64,000 nucleotides of DNA from CALDSL01 sp039810245 (GCA_039810245.1 JBDHWQ010000021.1:1-64000), one strand, 5' to 3'; positions 16,442 through 25,950 are shown, counted from the stretch's first letter. Notes: generated by a model not told the origin, from the sequence alone. A program made the numbers and translations.

Positions 16442-18529
16442 TTGACGCTGCGCCGTCTACTCTCTCTCATCCTTACGCTCAGCCTGGCGGCCTGCGGACT
16501 TGCGCTCCCGAATAATTACCCGCCATACCTGCAGCCCGCTCCAACCCAGGCCACCCCGCCCGCGCTCGCCACAGGGCTGCCTTCGCGCACGCCTGCCGTT
16601 CCTACCCTGACCCCCACCACTGCTACGCAGCGTTCCGCTGCCATCCCCATGACTTCGCAGGAGGATGCGGTCACTCCCAGCGCCACGCCAACCGCGCTGC
16701 CTGCCATCCGTCCTGTCAACGCTGACCGGCTGCGCCCGGCCACCATCTACCCGCTCTTCCGCCGCGGGCTGCTGCGCCGCGCTATGTGGTCGCCGGATGG
16801 GCTTAATATCGTGGTCGAAACCAGCCTGGGCCTGCAGGTGCTCTCGGCTGGCGACCTGCAAAAGCGCTTCAGCCTGCCCGACGCGCGCCCGCTGTACTTC
16901 CTCAACAGCGGCGAGCTGCTGGTGCGCGACGCGCGAACACTCAGCCTGCTCGACCTGAAAGAAGGCGGCGCCACACCGCTGGCGGTTCCGCTGCCTGAAG
17001 ACGCGACCGCCCCGCCGGATGTGTTCGCCCTCAGCCCCGATGGCCTGACCTGGGTCACGGCTCCGGATGGTGTTTCGCTGCAGGTTACAGCCCTGTCCGG
17101 CGGGAGCAGCGAGCCTGTGACGCTCAAAACCGAGACCAATATCCCCTTCCAGGTGATCGCGCTGAATTTCTCGCCTGACGGCCAGCGCCTGTTTGCCACG
17201 CTCTCGCGCACCGATGGCGAAACCGAGATGGCCGTGGTGGACACCGCCGCCTGGCAGCAGATTTATTCCCTATACAACGCCGACAGCGCCCCTTTGTTCT
17301 CCGCCGATTCGCAGCGCATGCTGTTTGCCAGCGGCGAGATCCTCAACGTGGCCTTCACCGGCGACGGCCGCCTGTGGAATAACATGGCGCTGCGCATCGT
17401 GAAGAACGTCTCCGCCACGCAAACCGATATCCTCACCGCGCACGCCTACGATTTTCTGGAAGGTAACACGCAGGTGGGCGTGCTCTACACCGACCAGCTT
17501 ACCGACCGCGAGCTGCCGGATAACCGCTGGTTCCCGTCTACGCTGATGATTTTTGACACCGAAGCCACGCGCGTGGTGCGCTACGTCAATAACCTGCCGC
17601 AGCGCCTCACCGGCTTTGCTTTTTCCCCCGATGGTGAGACCTTCCTGGCCACTTCGGAAGACGGCCTGCTGCGCCTGTTCAACAGCGCCAGCGGCAGCCA
17701 GTTGGTGGCCAGCGAGCCTTACGACGTGGACAATACGCCCCAGGTGCGCGCCGACGGCCGGCTGGTGGCTTACTCGCTGCTCGAAACCGTGGCCCTCACC
17801 GACCCCGCCACCGGACGCGAGCTTTCGCGCCTGGGCAGCTACCCCGAGGCCACCCACCTCGAAGCGCGCTTCGCCGGCATGGACACCCTGGCCATCTTCG
17901 TCGAGACGCCCTGGCGTACCTTCCTCGATACTTACGACATCCCCAGCGGCAAGTTCCTGTTCCGCTATGCCGACCTGGGAAGCTGTACCTTCAATCGCAA
18001 CGGCAGCATCATGTCGTGCTTCGATGGCGTGCTGCGCTTCTTCGATATGCCCAGCGGCCGCGCGCTGCTGGATAACATTCCCCAGGGTGTGGGCTTCGAA
18101 TACACGGTCAGCGACAGTGGCAGCCGCGTGGCCTACTGCACCGTGGGCGGTGAGTTCGTCTACATTTACCAGGTGCGCGTGGGCTCCAGCCCCAAGCAGA
18201 TCATCACCGGGCCACGCGGCGTGTGCGGGCGGCTGGTTTTCTCACCGGATGAGACCAACCTGATCAGCAGCAGCGGTTATATCTGGAGTGTGAGCAGCGG
18301 CAAGCAGACCGGCGCCTTTGATGCGCTCAGCGGCAGCGGCCCGGCGGCCGTCAGCCCGGATGGGCGCCTGCTGCTGGTCTACCCGCAGATCGCCGACCTG
18401 GCCACCGGTAAGCTGCTGGCTGTTTTACAGCTCGTGCCCCAGGTGCAGAGCGCCGCGTTCCAGCGCGACGGCCAGCACCTGCTGCTCCAGACGCAGCGCG
18501 GCATCGAGTTGTGGGCCATCGCGCCCTAG
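16442..18529 (+). CDS. Lipoprotein with WD40-like beta-propeller
   Basis: The 695-residue product starts at TTG 16442, supported by AGGAG 8-9 nt upstream and the immediate signal peptide (LLSLILTLSLAAC). After a Thr/Pro-rich linker to about residue 95 it has repeated blade-like units with FSPDG/LSPDG/SPDE motifs: WSPDGLNIV, LSPDGLTWV, FSPDGQRLF, FSPDGETFL, FSPDETNLI, VSPDGRLLL. These indicate one or two beta-propellers outside the membrane, likely a protein- or polymer-binding surface. No catalytic residues are recognised. A GerMN lipoprotein follows 129 bp downstream on the same strand. Confidence 0.85.
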   Translation: MTLRRLLSLILTLSLAACGLALPNNYPPYLQPAPTQATPPALATGLPSRTPAVPTLTPTTATQRSAAIPMTSQEDAVTPSATPTALPAIRPVNADRLRPATIYPLFRRGLLRRAMWSPDGLNIVVETSLGLQVLSAGDLQKRFSLPDARPLYFLNSGELLVRDARTLSLLDLKEGGATPLAVPLPEDATAPPDVFALSPDGLTWVTAPDGVSLQVTALSGGSSEPVTLKTETNIPFQVIALNFSPDGQRLFATLSRTDGETEMAVVDTAAWQQIYSLYNADSAPLFSADSQRMLFASGEILNVAFTGDGRLWNNMALRIVKNVSATQTDILTAHAYDFLEGNTQVGVLYTDQLTDRELPDNRWFPSTLMIFDTEATRVVRYVNNLPQRLTGFAFSPDGETFLATSEDGLLRLFNSASGSQLVASEPYDVDNTPQVRADGRLVAYSLLETVALTDPATGRELSRLGSYPEATHLEARFAGMDTLAIFVETPWRTFLDTYDIPSGKFLFRYADLGSCTFNRNGSIMSCFDGVLRFFDMPSGRALLDNIPQGVGFEYTVSDSGSRVAYCTVGGEFVYIYQVRVGSSPKQIITGPRGVCGRLVFSPDETNLISSSGYIWSVSSGKQTGAFDALSGSGPAAVSPDGRLLLVYPQIADLATGKLLAVLQLVPQVQSAAFQRDGQHLLLQTQRGIELWAIAP

Positions 18530-18531
18530 CC

Positions 18532-18555
18532 CGCGGGTGGAACTATCCACCGCGC
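18532..18555 (+). terminator. Possible terminator hairpin after WD40-like lipoprotein
   Basis: GCGGGTGGA and TCCACCGC can pair around a 3-nt loop immediately after the stop codon. No good T-run follows, so termination is uncertain. Confidence 0.35.
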
Positions 18556-18658
18556 ACAGCGTCTATCCTGTAGAAAGTTTGGTCTGCCCGTTGGAATGAC
18601 CCATCGCCCGGCTCCGTCTCTCTCAGACGTACGGCAGCGTAATAAGGAGAAGTCTGAA

Positions 18659-19420
18659 ATGTCAAAACCTCGATCTGTTCTCATCCTGGCCATGATCGTC
18701 GCGCTGGTGGGCGGGGCATGCAGCTTCACCCGCCTGCTCAGCCCGCAGCCCACGCCGCTGTTTCCCACCGCCACCAACCCGCCGCTGGTGGCAACGCTCA
18801 CCGCGCTGGCGTTGCTGCCCACCCAACCCCAGGCAGCGAACCCCACGCAGCCCGCGCCCACTGCCACCAGCCAGCCGGTGGTGATTGTGCCCACGTCGGC
18901 CCCGGTCACCGGGGGTGGCGCGGCCAGCCCCACGCCGCCGCCCACCGTACAGGCTGTGCCGGTAGCCACCAGTGTGCCACCCACCCAGCCCCCGCCGCCA
19001 CAGCCGCCGGCCGGCACCACCTCGGTCAGTATTGCGCTGATTGCCCTCAACGATAACGGCGCCAGCGGCCCGGCTGTCGGCTGCGGTGATAGCGCCGTGA
19101 TGGTGCGCGTGCAGGTCCCGCGCACCCAGGCCGTGCTGCGCGCCTCGCTGGAAAAGCTGCTCTCGCTGCACAGCAAAGATTACGGCGAGTCGGGCTTCTA
19201 CAATGCGCTGTACCAGTCCAGCCTGTCGCTGGATCAGCTTTCGCTGACCGACGGCAATGCCGTGATCCGCCTCAAAGGCCAGCTCACCTCGGGCGGCGTG
19301 TGCGATGACCCGCGTATTATCGCGCAGATCGAGCAGACCGCGCTGCAGTTCTCCACCGTCAAAACCGCCACCATCTACGTGAACGGAACGAAGATCCAGG
19401 AGCTGCTGTCGGGCAAGTAG
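18659..19420 (+). CDS. GerMN-domain lipoprotein
   Basis: The 253-residue product starts at ATG 18659, preceded by AAGGAGAAG; a longer in-frame start at 18596 lacks a ribosome site and would bury the signal peptide. The N-terminus is a lipoprotein signal ending GGAC, followed by a Pro/Thr-rich linker (to about residue 120) and a C-terminal GerMN/sporulation-germination-type domain with VLRASLEKLLSLHSKDYGES, LYQSSLSLDQLSLTDGNAVI and a QIEQTALQFSTVKTATIYVN end. In other bacteria this domain occurs in envelope lipoproteins and spore germination proteins; here a general cell-envelope role is more likely than sporulation. Confidence 0.82.
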   Translation: MSKPRSVLILAMIVALVGGACSFTRLLSPQPTPLFPTATNPPLVATLTALALLPTQPQAANPTQPAPTATSQPVVIVPTSAPVTGGGAASPTPPPTVQAVPVATSVPPTQPPPPQPPAGTTSVSIALIALNDNGASGPAVGCGDSAVMVRVQVPRTQAVLRASLEKLLSLHSKDYGESGFYNALYQSSLSLDQLSLTDGNAVIRLKGQLTSGGVCDDPRIIAQIEQTALQFSTVKTATIYVNGTKIQELLSGK

Positions 19421-19446
19421 GTTGTTTGGGAATGGAGCAGACGTTA

Positions 19447-19476
19447 ATCTGCCGCGGCGCTTGCGCCGCGGCAGAT
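19447..19476 (+). terminator. Strong GC hairpin after GerMN lipoprotein
   Basis: Arms ATCTGCCGCGGCGC (19447-19460) and its perfect complement (19463-19476) lie 27 bp after the stop at 19420. A weak T-containing stretch (ATATTTTC) follows, so it can act as a terminator before the next leaderless gene. Confidence 0.6.
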
Positions 19477-19534
19477 CATATTTTCGGCAGTAGAACGGGC
19501 ATTTCCCCGCCCGGCTGTGTTATCATTTCCCCGT

Positions 19535-21574
19535 ATGCAACCACGCCGGTTCTTCGCTTCCCCCTGGTTCTATCCTGTGCTCGGGTTTGCCGTGCTGCTG
19601 GCCACCGCCGCATTCTATCTGCCGCGGCTGGGCTTCTACTGGGACGACTGGCCGGTGGTGTACCTCTCGCGCTTCCGCGATCCGCGCATCGCCTGGGACC
19701 TGTTCTATTACATCCGCCCGCTTTCCGCCTGGACGTATACCCTCACTCTGCCGGTGCTGGGAATGCACCCGCTGGCCTGGCAGATGTTTGCCCTGCTGCT
19801 GCGCTGGCTGGGCGTGCTCGGGCTGTGCGCTGCGCTGGCGGGTGTGTGGCCGCAAAAGACCTGGCAAATCCGCTGGATGGGGCTGCTGCTGGCGCTCTAC
19901 CCCGGTTTTCTGCAGCAGGCGGTATCTGTGGCCTACATCCAGCATTTCTTTACCTTTGCGCTGTTCGGGGCGTCGCTGGCGGGCATGGTGTGGGCGCAGC
20001 GCCGGCCGGAGCGATTCTTGGCTTTTACGATCCCCTCGCTGCTCGCCGCGCTGCTGCATCTGCTGACGATGGAGTACTTCTTCGGGCTGGAACTGCTGCG
20101 GCCCATGCTGCTGTGGTTCCTGCTGCGCCGCCCGGGTGAACCCACCCGCCGCGGCTTGTGGCGCGCGCTGCGCGCCTGGCTGCCATACGCCGCCGTTTTG
20201 CTGGTGTTCGTGCTGTTCCGCTTTGTGTTCTACGACCGGCTGATTGCCGCGCCGGACGCCAACCCGGCCGTGCTGCTGATCCGCGCGCGTACCGATCTGC
20301 CCGGCGCGCTGTCCGCGCTGGTAGAACACGCCGTGCAGGACTCGGCGCACCTGCTGGTGTTTGCCTGGACGCAGTCGTTTACACCCGACCTGCTGCTGCT
20401 CAAGACGCGGCTGGTGTGGCTCACGCTGGCCGCCGGGCTGCTCATTGCCGGGCTGGCGGGCTGGGCGCTGCTGCGCGCCCGCCCCGGCGGGGAAGCCGCC
20501 GTGGGCAATGCCGCTAACTGGCAGATACCGCTGCTGGGTGGGCTGGCACTGCTGTTGGGTGGCCTGCCGGTGTGGGCCACCGACCGCCAGGTGATCGTTG
20601 GCACGTGGTCCGACCGTTTCGCGCTGGCGCCAATGGTAGGCGCGGTGATCCTGGTGGTGTGGCTGGTGGACTGGCTGAGCAGCCACCGCGCGCGCCAGAC
20701 GGCTGCGCTGGCCGTGCTGCTGGCGCTCAGTATTTCGGCGCAAATGCGCACCTATAGCCGCTACGCCGCCTATTGGGACATCATGCGCCAGTATTACTGG
20801 CAGTTGAGCTGGCGCGCGCCGGCGCTGGAGCCGGGCACGGCGGTGATCGGCCCGGAAATGCCCTTCGCGCTGGTGGGTGATTATTCGATCGGTTTCGCGC
20901 TTAACGCGCTGTATGGCGGAGCGTTGGAAAGCACCCGGGCGGATACCTGGTTCATCGAAGGCGAGCGCTACCTGGGCTCGAATACCATAAAGAGCTACGC
21001 CCCCGGCACGCCGATTTTCTACCAGCAATGGAACGTGACCTTTGAAGGCTCTACCGACCGCGTGTTGCCGGTCACCTTCAATAACGCGCGCGGCTGCTTG
21101 CGCGTCATCGACCCGATCTATGCCGGCGTGCTGCCCATGGCCCCCGGTGATGCAACCCTGCTGCCGCTGGCTACCGCGCCGCCCGCTGTGCTGCGCGAGC
21201 CGGTCCACCCCGTGCCGCAGGACATCTTTGGCCGCGAGCCGGCGCATACCTGGTGCTATTATTACCAGAAAGCCGAGCTGGCGCGCCAGTTCAAGGATTG
21301 GCCGCGCGTCACTGCGCTGGCGGATGAGGCCGCAGCGGCCGGCTACGCGCCGCAGAACGGCGCCGAGCTGTTTCCTTTCATCCAGGCCTACGCCTTGCAA
21401 AACCGCTGGGACGCGGCGCTGGAGGCCACGCGCCAGTCTGCTGCGCTGGCCGAGAAGATGTCCGTGCCGCTGTGTAATCTGTGGGCTGGTATCCGCCGCG
21501 ATACCCCCGCCAGCCCACAACAGCAGTCCGCGCTGGAAACAGTGCGGCACGAGCAGAAATGCAGCCGGTGGTAG
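19535..21574 (+). CDS. Multi-pass membrane protein, GT-C (PMT/ArnT-like) glycosyltransferase candidate
   Basis: The 679-residue product starts at ATG 19535; TATCAT at 19521-19526 ends 8 nt before it, so the transcript is probably leaderless and the longer start at 19517 falls before the -10 box. There are about ten membrane helices in residues 10-410 and a soluble C-terminal region (about 410-679). The first outer loop has FYWDDWPVVY, with an acidic pair in the position typical of GT-C enzymes that use lipid-linked sugars, followed by YYIRPLSAWTYTL. Such enzymes glycosylate proteins or envelope polymers outside the membrane. The C-terminal domain is unfamiliar and the assignment to GT39-like families needs profile confirmation. 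Confidence 0.7.
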   Translation: MQPRRFFASPWFYPVLGFAVLLATAAFYLPRLGFYWDDWPVVYLSRFRDPRIAWDLFYYIRPLSAWTYTLTLPVLGMHPLAWQMFALLLRWLGVLGLCAALAGVWPQKTWQIRWMGLLLALYPGFLQQAVSVAYIQHFFTFALFGASLAGMVWAQRRPERFLAFTIPSLLAALLHLLTMEYFFGLELLRPMLLWFLLRRPGEPTRRGLWRALRAWLPYAAVLLVFVLFRFVFYDRLIAAPDANPAVLLIRARTDLPGALSALVEHAVQDSAHLLVFAWTQSFTPDLLLLKTRLVWLTLAAGLLIAGLAGWALLRARPGGEAAVGNAANWQIPLLGGLALLLGGLPVWATDRQVIVGTWSDRFALAPMVGAVILVVWLVDWLSSHRARQTAALAVLLALSISAQMRTYSRYAAYWDIMRQYYWQLSWRAPALEPGTAVIGPEMPFALVGDYSIGFALNALYGGALESTRADTWFIEGERYLGSNTIKSYAPGTPIFYQQWNVTFEGSTDRVLPVTFNNARGCLRVIDPIYAGVLPMAPGDATLLPLATAPPAVLREPVHPVPQDIFGREPAHTWCYYYQKAELARQFKDWPRVTALADEAAAAGYAPQNGAELFPFIQAYALQNRWDAALEATRQSAALAEKMSVPLCNLWAGIRRDTPASPQQQSALETVRHEQKCSRW

Positions 21575-21715
21575 CAGGCATTTCTCATATTTTTCGTGAT
21601 TCTTTTTCCCTCATGTTCCTCAAAAACGTGTATCATATAGGCACCGCATACGTACCCCGCGCGCGGCGTTCACCCAATTCTCGGATGGCAATCATCTAAA
21701 CCCAGGAGGCAGAGT

Positions 21716-22363
21716 ATGCTCGTTTCAAACCGCATGTCACGCCCGGTCATTACCGTCCGGCCCGATCTTCCCATCCAGGAAGCCTTGGAGTTGATGCGCA
21801 AGGAGCACGTGCGCCGCTTCCCGGTGGTGGATGCCAGCGGCGCACTGGTGGGCATCGTTTCCGAAACCGACCTGCTCAACGCGTCGCCTTCGGATGCCAC
21901 CAGCCTGAACGTGTGGGAAATCAACTACCTGCTCAGCAAAATTACTGTTGGGCGGGTGATGAGTAAAGACGTGGTCACGGTGGATGAAGACACCCCCATC
22001 GAAATGGCCGCGCGCATCATGGCCGACCGCAAGATCGGCGGGCTGCCGGTGGTGCGGGAAAACCAGGTGGTGGGCATCATCACCGAGACCGACCTGTTCC
22101 GCATCTTCACCGAGCTGCTTGGTGCGCGCTTCAAGGGCATTCGCCTCACCGTGCAGTTGATCGACCGGCCCGGCTCGCTGTCCGCGCTGTCGAACGCCGT
22201 CAGCTCGCTTGGCGGTGACATCATCTCGCTGGTCACCTTCGCAGGTGAGACGCCCGCCAATGCCACCGTGGTGCTCAAGGTGACGGACGTGGACCCCGAG
22301 CAGTTGAAACAGGCCGTGCTGCCCGTCGTGGTCAAGATCGACGACATGCGCGACTGCTGCTAA
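21716..22363 (+). CDS. CBS-CBS-ACT domain protein (AcuB-like)
   Basis: The 215-residue cytoplasmic protein begins 7 nt after AGGAGG. It has two CBS domains (about 5-55 with VRRFPVVDASGALVGIVSE, and 78-135 with KIGGLPVVRENQVVGIITE), together forming a Bateman module that binds adenosyl nucleotides, and a C-terminal ACT domain (about 145-210, LTVQLIDRPGSLSALSNAVS). This architecture matches AcuB-type proteins, linked to acetoin use in Bacillus and often to general metabolic sensing. It converges with the branched-chain amino-acid transporter operon; ACT domains often bind amino acids, so a link to that operon is possible but unproven. Confidence 0.88.
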   Translation: MLVSNRMSRPVITVRPDLPIQEALELMRKEHVRRFPVVDASGALVGIVSETDLLNASPSDATSLNVWEINYLLSKITVGRVMSKDVVTVDEDTPIEMAARIMADRKIGGLPVVRENQVVGIITETDLFRIFTELLGARFKGIRLTVQLIDRPGSLSALSNAVSSLGGDIISLVTFAGETPANATVVLKVTDVDPEQLKQAVLPVVVKIDDMRDCC

Positions 22364-22368
22364 GATGT

Positions 22369-22407
22369 TTGCGCCCGCCGCGGTAGCAACTGCCGCGGCG
22401 GGCGCAA
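22369..22407. terminator. Bidirectional hairpin between CBS-ACT gene and livF
   Basis: The 17-nt arms at 22369-22385 and 22391-22407 (TTGCGCCCGCCGCGG type) are complementary except for one position. The hairpin fills the 53-bp gap between converging genes, consistent with bidirectional termination. Confidence 0.7.
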
Positions 22408-22416
22408 TGTATCTGC

Positions 22417-23145
22417 TTACGCCCCCAGATACGCCGCTTTCACGCGGCTGTTACTCATTAATTCCTGCGCCGAGCCGCTGAGGGCCAGGTTGCCGGTTTC
22501 CAGCACGTAGCCGCGGTTGGCCACCTTCAGCGCCTGGCGCGCGTTCTGCTCTACCAGCAGCACCGTGGTGCCCGCCGCGTTGATCTTGCGGATGGTCTGC
22601 ATAATCTCCTGCACCAGCACCGGCGAAAGGCCCATCGAAGGCTCGTCCAGTAGCAGCAGGCGGCCGCCGGTCATCAGCGCGCGTCCCACCGCCAGCATCT
22701 GCTGCTCGCCACCCGAAAGCGTACCTGCCAACTGGTCGCGGCGTTCTTTCAGCCGCGGGAATGTGGTGAACACGCGCTCGTAATCGTCATCCAGCTTGTT
22801 CTTGTCTTTCCGGATCCAGGTGGCCAGCTTGAGGTTTTCGGTCACGGTCAGGTTGGCGAAGATGCCGCGGCCTTCAGGCACGTGCGCCACGCCCATCTCC
22901 ACGATGCGGTGCGCCGGCACTTTGCGCAGGTCTTCGCCATCCAGCAGGATGCGTCCTTTTTGCGTCGGTACGATGCCCGAGATGCTGCGCAGCAGCGTGG
23001 ATTTGCCCGCGCCGTTGGCGCCGATCAGAGTCACAATCTCGCCCGGCCGGACGGTGAGCGAAATTCCGTGCAGCGCCTCAATGCTGCCATACGACACGTA
23101 CAGGTCTTCTACCGTGAGCAGGTCTGCCGCAGCGTTGCCGTTCAT
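22417..23145 (-). CDS. livF: Branched-chain amino-acid ABC transporter ATP-binding protein LivF
   Basis: The 242-residue ATPase has Walker A GANGAGKST (37-45), Q-loop region RKVPAHRIV, signature LSGGEQQ, Walker B LLLLDEPSMGL and an H-loop-like VLLVEQNARQAL. LVEQN in place of LVEH is typical of LivF, the shorter of the two HAAT-family ATPases. It energises import together with LivG and the LivH/LivM permeases. The ATG overlaps the livG stop by 4 nt, indicating translational coupling as the last gene of the operon. Confidence 0.95.
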   Translation of the reverse strand: MNGNAAADLLTVEDLYVSYGSIEALHGISLTVRPGEIVTLIGANGAGKSTLLRSISGIVPTQKGRILLDGEDLRKVPAHRIVEMGVAHVPEGRGIFANLTVTENLKLATWIRKDKNKLDDDYERVFTTFPRLKERRDQLAGTLSGGEQQMLAVGRALMTGGRLLLLDEPSMGLSPVLVQEIMQTIRKINAAGTTVLLVEQNARQALKVANRGYVLETGNLALSGSAQELMSNSRVKAAYLGA

Positions 23146-23915
23146 AGCACCTTCTCCTCTTCGCCCAGGTATGCCTGGATCACGCGCGGGTTGTTCTGGA
23201 TTTCCACCGGCGTGCCTTCGGCGATCGTCTGCCCGAAGTCCAGCACCTTAATGCGCTCGGCAATGCCCATCACCACGCGCATCTGGTGTTCGATCAGCAG
23301 GATGGTCAGGCCAAAACGCTGTCGTGCCATCAGGATCAGGTCAATCAGTTGTTCGATCTCGGCCGGGTTCATCCCCGCGGCGGGCTCGTCCAGCAGCAGC
23401 AGCTTAGGCTGGGTGGTCAGCGCGCGGGCGATCTCCAGCCGGCGCTGCTGGCCGTAAGGCAGGTTGCGCGCCGGCACGTCATACAGATCGGCCAGGCCAA
23501 AAATGCCCAGGAACTCCAGCGCCTGATCGCGGATGCGTTCTTCTTCGCGCTGGAAGGATGGCAGCCGGAACATCGAGGCCAGCGGGCTGGACTGCACCCG
23601 CGCGTATCCGGCGATGCGGATATTATCCAGCACGGTCAGCTCGCGGAAAAGGCGGATATTTTGAAAGGTGCGCGCGATGCCGCCGGCGATGATTTTGTGC
23701 GTGGGCATGCCCACCAGCTCGCGTTCTTCGAAGCGGATGCTGCCTTTGGTTGGGCGGTAGACGCCGGTGATCAGGTTGAACACCGTGGTCTTACCCGCGC
23801 CGTTAGGGCCGATGATGGCCACCAGCTCGCCGTCGTTCAGGTCAATCGAAAAATCGGCCACGGCGCGCAGGCCGCCAAACCAGTGGGTCAGGTCGGTGAT
23901 CTTAAGCAGGGTCAT
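23142..23915 (-). CDS. livG: Branched-chain amino-acid ABC transporter ATP-binding protein LivG
   Basis: The 257-residue ATPase has Walker A GPNGAGKTT, the LivG-type RTFQNIRLFRELTVLDNI stretch, signature LPYGQQRRLEIARAL, Walker B LLLLDEPAAGMNP and H-loop LLIEHQM. The C-terminal IKVLDFGQTIAEGTP tail, close to residue 230, is characteristic of LivG. It overlaps livM by 4 nt upstream and livF by 4 nt downstream, so the three form a tightly coupled block. Confidence 0.95.
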   Translation of the reverse strand: MTLLKITDLTHWFGGLRAVADFSIDLNDGELVAIIGPNGAGKTTVFNLITGVYRPTKGSIRFEERELVGMPTHKIIAGGIARTFQNIRLFRELTVLDNIRIAGYARVQSSPLASMFRLPSFQREEERIRDQALEFLGIFGLADLYDVPARNLPYGQQRRLEIARALTTQPKLLLLDEPAAGMNPAEIEQLIDLILMARQRFGLTILLIEHQMRVVMGIAERIKVLDFGQTIAEGTPVEIQNNPRVIQAYLGEEEKVL

Positions 23916-24928
23916 GCCGCCACCTCCGGCTGGGGTTTCGACGCGGGCGGCTTCTTGCGCCCACGGTCAATGCTGGGGATCAGGAAGCGCCATTCGCGCA
24001 GCCCCATGATGCCCTTGGGCCGGAACAGCATCAGCAGGATCAGCATCAGCGGCGCGAACACCTGGCGCCACTCCTGCGAGATACCTACCGCCTGCAGCAG
24101 GCTGCGCAGGCCTTCGCTTACCACGGTGAAGGTGGTGGCGCCCAGAATCGAGCCGCCCAGGCTGCCGATGCCGCCCAGGTACACCATCACCAGCATATCG
24201 GTGGATTTGGCGATGGTGAACGAGCGCGGGTTGATAAATTGCAGCTCGTGGGCGAACAGCCCGCCGGCGATGCCGGCCAGGAACGCGCTGAACACGAAGG
24301 TGAGCACCTTCACCTGGCGCGTGTTGACGCTCACCAGCCCGGCGGCGGTCTCATCCTCGCGGATGGACTGCACGCCGCGCCCGAAGTTGGAGAAGATGAA
24401 GTTGCGTGCCAGCCACACCGTGATCACCACCCAGATAAACACCCAGAACAGGCTGGTCAGCTTGCTCATCCCCATAAACCCGCGTGGCCCGCCGATGGCT
24501 TCGATATTCTCCAGCGCGGATTTGATAATCATGTTGAAGGCCAGGGTGACGATTGCCAGGTAATCGCCGCGCGTGCGGAACGATGGGAACGCCAGCCCCA
24601 GGCCGAAAATGCCTGCCATCACCCCACCGGCGATGATGACCAGCGGGAACAGGATCGGGTTCAAATTTTCCGGGATCACCAGCACGGTCAGCAGCGAGGC
24701 GGTGTAGGCGCCCACCGCCATGAAACCGGCGTGGCCTACCGAAAATTCGCCCATATAGCCGTTCACCAGGTTCAGGCTGATGGTCAGTATGATATTGATG
24801 CCAATGTATTTGAGCACCAGGTTGATATAGTCGTTGATCACGCCCAGCATGGGCAGCAGGATGGTGAGCAGCAGCCCCACCAGCAGGATCAACTGCACTT
24901 TGTAGCGGTTCCACAACGTTGCAATCAT
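23912..24928 (-). CDS. livM: Branched-chain amino-acid ABC transporter permease LivM
   Basis: The 338-residue permease has about nine hydrophobic segments and the family stretches NLVNGYMGEFSVGHAGFMAV, FRTRGDYLAIVTLAFNMI and YLGGIGSLGGSILGA. A basic, Pro-rich tail (RGRKKPPASKPQPEVAA) ends the protein. It forms the membrane channel with LivH, whose gene ends 10 bp upstream. Confidence 0.94.
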   Translation of the reverse strand: MIATLWNRYKVQLILLVGLLLTILLPMLGVINDYINLVLKYIGINIILTISLNLVNGYMGEFSVGHAGFMAVGAYTASLLTVLVIPENLNPILFPLVIIAGGVMAGIFGLGLAFPSFRTRGDYLAIVTLAFNMIIKSALENIEAIGGPRGFMGMSKLTSLFWVFIWVVITVWLARNFIFSNFGRGVQSIREDETAAGLVSVNTRQVKVLTFVFSAFLAGIAGGLFAHELQFINPRSFTIAKSTDMLVMVYLGGIGSLGGSILGATTFTVVSEGLRSLLQAVGISQEWRQVFAPLMLILLMLFRPKGIMGLREWRFLIPSIDRGRKKPPASKPQPEVAA

Positions 24929-24938
24929 GATCCCACCT

Positions 24939-25850
24939 TTATACTTTCTGCACCATGGGCCGCCCCAGCAGGCCGGTCGGCTTGAAGGTCAGCAGCACCA
25001 GCAGTAATGAGAAGGCTACGAAGTCGCGATAGGTGGATGCCGGCAGGAACACCGGGGTAAAGATTTCGACAAAGCCGAGGATGAACCCGCCCAGCATGGC
25101 CCCGCGGATGTTGCCGATGCCGCCCACCACCGCCGAGATGAACGCCCACCAGCCGATGCGGATGCCCATGTACGGATCGATGGTGTAAGCCATACCGTAC
25201 AGCGTACCGCCTATCGCGGCAATCGATGCGCCCAGCGCGAAGGTGAGCGAGATGATGCGGTCGACCGGGATACCCATCAGCGGCACGGTGAACTTATCCC
25301 ACGAGATGGCGCGCATGGCCATGCCCACCATCGTGCGCCGCACGATGATATCCAGCAAGATCATGGCGATGATCGAGACCACGATGATGACGATCTGGAT
25401 ATTGGAGACGGCCACCCCGCCGATGTTGTAGGTCACGTTGGGGATTAGCTCGGGCATAAAGCGCGGCGCGGGACCCACCGGCTTGAAGGCTACCATGAAG
25501 TTCTCCAGCAGCAGGCCGATACCCAGCGCGGTGATCACCGCCGAGATGCGCGGTGCGGTGCGTAGCGGTTTGTAGGCCAGCCGCTCGATGACCACCGCCA
25601 GCAGCGCGGTGAGGAACATCGAGACCAGCATGGTGAGGATGAAAATCAGCAGCGGCGGCATGCCGGCTGCCACCGAAAGCACCAGGCTGGAGAAGAAGAA
25701 TGCCGCGTAGCAGCTCACCATAAAGATGTCGCCATGCGCGAAGTTGATCATGGTGAGGATGCCGTAGACCATGGTGTAGCCCAGCGCGATCAGGGCGTAC
25801 ACACTGCCTACCTGCAGAGCGTTCAACACTTGCTGGATATAAAACTGCAT
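24939..25850 (-). CDS. livH: Branched-chain amino-acid ABC transporter permease LivH
   Basis: The 303-residue permease opens QQVLNALQVGSVYALIALGY and carries YGILTMINFAHGDIFMVS and a late AVVGGIGNIRGAMLGGF, all typical LivH/HAAT permease signatures. ATG 25850 is used rather than 25857 because GGAG lies a short distance upstream. A strong hairpin (25893-25930) separates it from livK. Confidence 0.94.
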   Translation of the reverse strand: MQFYIQQVLNALQVGSVYALIALGYTMVYGILTMINFAHGDIFMVSCYAAFFFSSLVLSVAAGMPPLLIFILTMLVSMFLTALLAVVIERLAYKPLRTAPRISAVITALGIGLLLENFMVAFKPVGPAPRFMPELIPNVTYNIGGVAVSNIQIVIIVVSIIAMILLDIIVRRTMVGMAMRAISWDKFTVPLMGIPVDRIISLTFALGASIAAIGGTLYGMAYTIDPYMGIRIGWWAFISAVVGGIGNIRGAMLGGFILGFVEIFTPVFLPASTYRDFVAFSLLLVLLTFKPTGLLGRPMVQKV

Positions 25851-25892
25851 ATTTCACTCCTGTACGGGCCGCGGGGAACGGGGCGCGAAGGG

Positions 25893-25930
25893 GAGTGTTT
25901 CCCGGCGCATTTACGCGCCGGGAAACACTC
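25893..25930 (-). terminator. Intercistronic hairpin between livK and livH
   Basis: Perfect 16-bp arms at 25893-25908 and 25915-25930 (GAGTGTTTCCCGGCGC) enclose a 6-nt loop in the 100-bp livK-livH gap. In transport operons such hairpins often protect or partly terminate the upstream binding-protein message so it is made in excess. That role is inferred here. Confidence 0.75.
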
Positions 25931-25950
25931 TGGAACGGAGTAAGGATGGT

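Noticed and set aside
19523..21550. 675-aa minus-strand open frame over the glycosyltransferase-like gene
   Set aside because: Antisense, composition dominated by Gln/Arg/His, no family resemblance.
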